This document shows, piece after piece, positions 15,545 through 18,494 of a stretch of DNA of 18,494 nt (positions are counted from its first letter, which is position 1; the number at the start of each line of letters is the position of its first letter). This DNA is from CAXGUU01 sp964012875. Its GTDB lineage: Bacteria; Pseudomonadota; Gammaproteobacteria; Ga0077536. The notes beneath the pieces are model-generated. The model was not told the DNA's origin. It did not search any database and saw nothing but the letters and a program-made list of their open reading frames with translations. The translations under genes and the position numbers were made by a program. The stretch is taken from positions 1 to 18,494 of the forward strand of contig CAXGUU010000029.1 in assembly GCA_964012875.1 (NCBI GenBank), read 5' to 3'.

Positions 15545-16735
15545 TCAACGGCAGGTCACATTTAAAGTTGCAGCGCCACTTCGTGCCTTAGAGCGGGCTT
15601 CTTCAACGTCATTGGCGCGCGCGAGTGCAACGGCGAGCCGACGCTTTCCGCGCACTTCCGGCTTGCCGAAAATTCTGAAATCGGTCTGAGGTGACGCGAG
15701 CGTTTGCGCAAGGCCCTGATAGCGAATGTCATTACTGTCACCTTCAACCACGACGGCGCAACTCGCGGCCGGGCCAAGCGTTTCTACTTCCGCGACTTCG
15801 GCGCCGAGAATTGCGCGAAGATGCAAAGCGAACTCGGACAAGGGCTGAGAAATCAGTGTGACCATGCCTGTATCGTGCGGTCGCGGCGAAACTTCGCTGA
15901 ACCAGACGTCGTCGCCACGTACGAATAGCTCCACGCCGAACAGACCGAATCCGCCAAGCGCCGCCGTTACTTCGGCGGCTATTTCCTGTGAGCGCTCGAG
16001 GGCTTGTGCGGACATCGCCTGCGGCTGCCACGATTCGCGGTAATCACCATCAACCTGCAAATGTCCGATAGGGGCACAAAACGCAGTACCACCGCTGTGC
16101 CTCACGGTCAGCAGCGTAATCTCGTAGTCGAAATCTATCAGGCCTTCAACGATCACTCGCGCCTGACCGCCGCGTCCGCCGGCGACGGATTTCGACCAGG
16201 CCACTTCGGCATCGGCGTCCGTTCGAACCATGACCTGTCCCTTGCCGGATGAACTCATCACAGGTTTGACGATGCAAGGCAAGCCGATTCCGGCGATCGC
16301 TGCGCGGCAGCTGGCCTCGTCGCTGGCGAACCTGTACGGAGATGTCGGTACGCCGAGCTCCTCTGCGGCGAGAACCCGAATACCCTCCCTATCCATCGTC
16401 AGGCGTGTGGCCTTCGCCGTCGGCACGACACGGACCCCTTCCTGTTCCAAGTCGATCAGCGTGTCGGTCGCTATCGCCTCTACTTCAGGCACCACAAACG
16501 CGGGGCGCTCCTGTTCAATTACGCGGCGCAAGGCTTCGCCATCGAGCATGTTGATCACGTGACAGCGATGCGCGACATGCATCGCCGGAGCATCCGCGTA
16601 GCGGTCAACCGCGACGACTTCGAGCCCGAGTCGCATGGCCTCTATAGCGACTTCCTTACCCAGCTCCCCGCTACCAAGCAACAACAAACGCGTCGCGCCG
16701 TCGGTGAGAGGCGTACCGATTTCAATCTCAGACAT
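15545..16735 (-). CDS. purT: Formate-dependent phosphoribosylglycinamide formyltransferase PurT
   Basis: PurT makes formyl-GAR from GAR, formate and ATP in purine synthesis, the folate-independent alternative to PurN. The 396-residue protein matches the family (392 in E. coli) and is highly conserved. LLLLGSGELGKEVAIEAMRLG and AVDRYADAPAMHVAHRCHVINML mark the N-terminal domain, KPVMSSSGKGQ the ATP-grasp nucleotide loop, and FSEVSPRPHDTGMVTLISQ the metal and substrate site. FGKPEVRGKRRLAVALA marks the C-terminal lid. The ATG at 16735 has no strong Shine-Dalgarno. It follows pdxB by 31 bp. Confidence 0.98.
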   Translation of the reverse strand: MSEIEIGTPLTDGATRLLLLGSGELGKEVAIEAMRLGLEVVAVDRYADAPAMHVAHRCHVINMLDGEALRRVIEQERPAFVVPEVEAIATDTLIDLEQEGVRVVPTAKATRLTMDREGIRVLAAEELGVPTSPYRFASDEASCRAAIAGIGLPCIVKPVMSSSGKGQVMVRTDADAEVAWSKSVAGGRGGQARVIVEGLIDFDYEITLLTVRHSGGTAFCAPIGHLQVDGDYRESWQPQAMSAQALERSQEIAAEVTAALGGFGLFGVELFVRGDDVWFSEVSPRPHDTGMVTLISQPLSEFALHLRAILGAEVAEVETLGPAASCAVVVEGDSNDIRYQGLAQTLASPQTDFRIFGKPEVRGKRRLAVALARANDVEEARSKARSGAATLNVTCR

Positions 16736-16766
16736 CAGTTTTCATCATTGCAATGGTGGGCGCTGA

Positions 16767-17897
16767 TCAGCCGTCGCCGACAATCTGAATTCCAAGCGCT
16801 TTAAGGTCCTCCACAGTATCTTGCTGAAGCCCGGCAGGCGCAACCGCGCTGGCAGCGAACCCACGCCGCAGTCCGTGCGTGCGGCGGTAACGGTCAAACG
16901 CCTGTCTACGCGCATCGAAATCACCAGACGACCACGTCCGCATCACCTCTGTATGGTTTATAAGTGGCTGGATCTGCTCAAGCAATCCGGCCGTTTCCGA
17001 AAACCCTGGTCGGACAGCAATCAACTGCTTCTGCGCGTCCTGCTGATAATCGCCCGGTTTGCGTCCTACGTAGGAACCCAGAGCCTGCCGCAGCATAGCG
17101 GTAGCGTTTGCGCGCGCGCCAAACGTATGCCCCGCGACATGCGGGCTCGCCCGCCATGCTTGAGCGAGCGTGTCGAGATTCACCAGAGGTTCCCCCTGCC
17201 AGCAGTCAACCGCGGCACGGAAGTCGGGATCATGATTCGCGTGTCGGGAAAGTGCTACCTCGTCGACGATACCGCCGCGAGCTGCATTGATTAGAAGCGC
17301 ACGCGGCCGAAGGGCCGCAAACTCGCGTGTTCCAAATAACCTCGACGTCGGATGATCACCCTCCGTGGTGAGTGGCACGTGCAGGGTGATGACATCGCAC
17401 TGGACGATCTCCTCCAGCGAGCGCGAGGGCAGATCCGGTTCCCGTTCGGCGAGGGGCGGGTCGTTAATCAAGTGTTCGATGCCGAGGCCTGACAATTTCC
17501 CGGCCAGTGACTTTCCAACATGACCGTAACCAACGATCCCCACGCGCAGCGACCGAGGCCGCCGGCCGATTTCGGCGGCGTAGGAGAACAGGCAGCAGAT
17601 CACGTGCTCGGCGACTGCTTCGGCGTTGCATCCGGGCGCACTCGCGAACTCGATGCCGTTCGCCTCAAGCCAGTTCATATCGACATGATCAATACCGGCA
17701 GTCGAAGTCCCCACAAAGCGGATGTTACTTCCACCCAGCAGCGTCTCATCGACGCGGGTGACCGACCGAATCAGGAGGATGTCGGCGTCATCCAGGTCCG
17801 CCGGCCCCAGGTCCCGTCCAACGAAGGTCTGAACGTCGCCGAATTCCGCGAAGGCTGGCGGTCCACCCGAGATTTCGTCGTCGAGCAGAATCTTCAA
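16767..17897 (-). CDS. pdxB: Erythronate-4-phosphate dehydrogenase PdxB
   Basis: PdxB oxidises 4-phosphoerythronate in the DXP-dependent pathway to pyridoxal 5'-phosphate. The 376-residue product is the right length. MKILLDDEI and RSVTRVDETLL open the catalytic domain, followed by FVGTSTAGIDHVD and SAPGCNAEAVAEH. The Rossmann loop GIVGYGHVGKSLA is at about residues 120-132. Arg207 (NAARGGIVD), Glu236 (WQGEP) and His253 (PHVAGHT) are the catalytic residues expected of D-2-hydroxyacid dehydrogenases. A C-terminal PdxB dimerisation domain follows from about residue 290. The PGCNA and AGHT blocks and that domain separate it from SerA-type enzymes. The start codon is TTG (17897), without a clear Shine-Dalgarno. 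Confidence 0.95.
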   Translation of the reverse strand: MKILLDDEISGGPPAFAEFGDVQTFVGRDLGPADLDDADILLIRSVTRVDETLLGGSNIRFVGTSTAGIDHVDMNWLEANGIEFASAPGCNAEAVAEHVICCLFSYAAEIGRRPRSLRVGIVGYGHVGKSLAGKLSGLGIEHLINDPPLAEREPDLPSRSLEEIVQCDVITLHVPLTTEGDHPTSRLFGTREFAALRPRALLINAARGGIVDEVALSRHANHDPDFRAAVDCWQGEPLVNLDTLAQAWRASPHVAGHTFGARANATAMLRQALGSYVGRKPGDYQQDAQKQLIAVRPGFSETAGLLEQIQPLINHTEVMRTWSSGDFDARRQAFDRYRRTHGLRRGFAASAVAPAGLQQDTVEDLKALGIQIVGDG

Positions 17898-17927
17898 TGT
17901 CAGGGTAAGCCGGCTGCCTTCAGAAGA

Positions 17928-18494
17928 TCACGGCCGGTCATCAGCCTGGACGCCTTCCTTTTGGACCGGCATCAGATCCGATTTATCGACACCCAGTGCC
18001 AGCAGGGTTGTGCTGGCGACATACATCGACGAATAGGTGCCGACAACGACACCGATCATAAGCGCAGTCGCAAATCCGCGAATCAATTCGCCGCCGAGTA
18101 CAAACAGGGTCACAACGACGATTAAAGTAGTACCAGAGGTGACCAGCGTCCGGGACAGTGTCTGGTTCAAAGAACGGTTCACAATTTCGCGCGGCGACTG
18201 TCGGCGCAGTCTGCGGAAATTTTCACGAACGCGATCGAAAACGACGATGGTATCGTTCAGCGAATAGCCGATCACAGCGAGCACGGCAGCCAGGACGGTC
18301 AGATCAAACTCAAGTCCAATGACCGAAAACACGCCGATCGTGATGACTACGTCATGCGCGACCGCGACGATAGCGCCAAACGCAAAGTTCCGCGTAAATC
18401 GGACCATGACGTAGATCAAAATACCGCCTAGAGCGTAGAGCAACGCGAGCAAACCGTCCTCGGTCAACTCTTCTTCAACCTGAGGTCCCACGAA
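17928..18494 (-). CDS. secF: SecF, protein translocase subunit (5' end outside window)
   Basis: SecF pairs with SecD to use the proton gradient in late steps of protein export through SecYEG. The frame runs off the right edge; the first residues seen are FVGPQVEEEL, so the GTG at 18491 is an internal valine, not a start. About 188 C-terminal residues remain of a protein of about 300. These include the membrane block after the periplasmic domain: YALGGILIYVMVRF, FGAIVAVAHDVVITIGVF, and the hallmark VLAVIGYSLNDTIVVFDRVREN. The last helices follow, with GTYSSMYVA. secD would be expected to the right. Confidence 0.96.
   Translation of the reverse strand, partial: FVGPQVEEELTEDGLLALLYALGGILIYVMVRFTRNFAFGAIVAVAHDVVITIGVFSVIGLEFDLTVLAAVLAVIGYSLNDTIVVFDRVRENFRRLRRQSPREIVNRSLNQTLSRTLVTSGTTLIVVVTLFVLGGELIRGFATALMIGVVVGTYSSMYVASTTLLALGVDKSDLMPVQKEGVQADDRP

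Noticed and set aside
1..18494. Mobile element, CRISPR array, tRNA gene, phage or defence island
   Set aside because: No transposase, integrase, repeat-spacer pattern or tRNA cloverleaf was seen; nearly all space is filled by recognisable core genes.

Overview
The window reads as a chromosomal housekeeping segment of a gammaproteobacterium. The evidence is gene order and protein sequence. The left part (mraZ, RNase P RNA, rsmI, divergent lpoA-yraN-diaA-dolP, then sspB-sspA-petC-petB-petA on the other strand) and the centre (degS/algW-like gene, hisD-hisG-murA-ibaG-mlaC) follow the order I recall from Pseudomonas. The coding sequence is moderately GC-rich. Divergence from Pseudomonas and E. 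coli, and the breaks in synteny, suggest a less-studied, perhaps environmental lineage; I cannot name a genus.

Layout. Positions 1-351 (minus) hold the N-terminal part of MraZ, first gene of the division and cell-wall (dcw) cluster. Its strong promoter and three 10-bp-spaced MraZ boxes lie at 431-493. RNase P RNA follows at 685-1060 (minus). The rsmI gene (minus) and the lpoA-yraN-diaA-dolP operon (plus) diverge from a very tight junction near 1946-1973. The plus operon handles envelope growth (LpoA, DolP), replication initiation (DiaA) and a nuclease-like protein (YraN). Convergent to it is petA-petB-petC-sspA-sspB (9354 down to 5658): the complete three-subunit cytochrome bc1 complex followed by the stringent-starvation regulator and the ClpXP adaptor.

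Positions 9609-10690 (plus) hold a DegS/AlgW-type periplasmic protease gene broken by two single-base frameshifts, with several unusual substitutions. Everything to its right is on the minus strand: secF (5' end outside the window), pdxB, purT, gloA, mlaC, ibaG, murA, hisG, hisD. These cover protein export, vitamin B6 and purine synthesis, methylglyoxal detoxification, lipid transport, BolA-type Fe-S/redox function, peptidoglycan precursor synthesis and histidine synthesis. The mlaC gene stands alone, without mlaB between it and ibaG and without mlaFED upstream.

I found no mobile element, CRISPR array, phage gene or defence system, and no candidate for a wholly new system. The observations most worth a second look are the decaying degS-like gene, the isolated mlaC, the tandem MraZ operator, and the compact rsmI/lpoA divergent junction with non-ATG starts.
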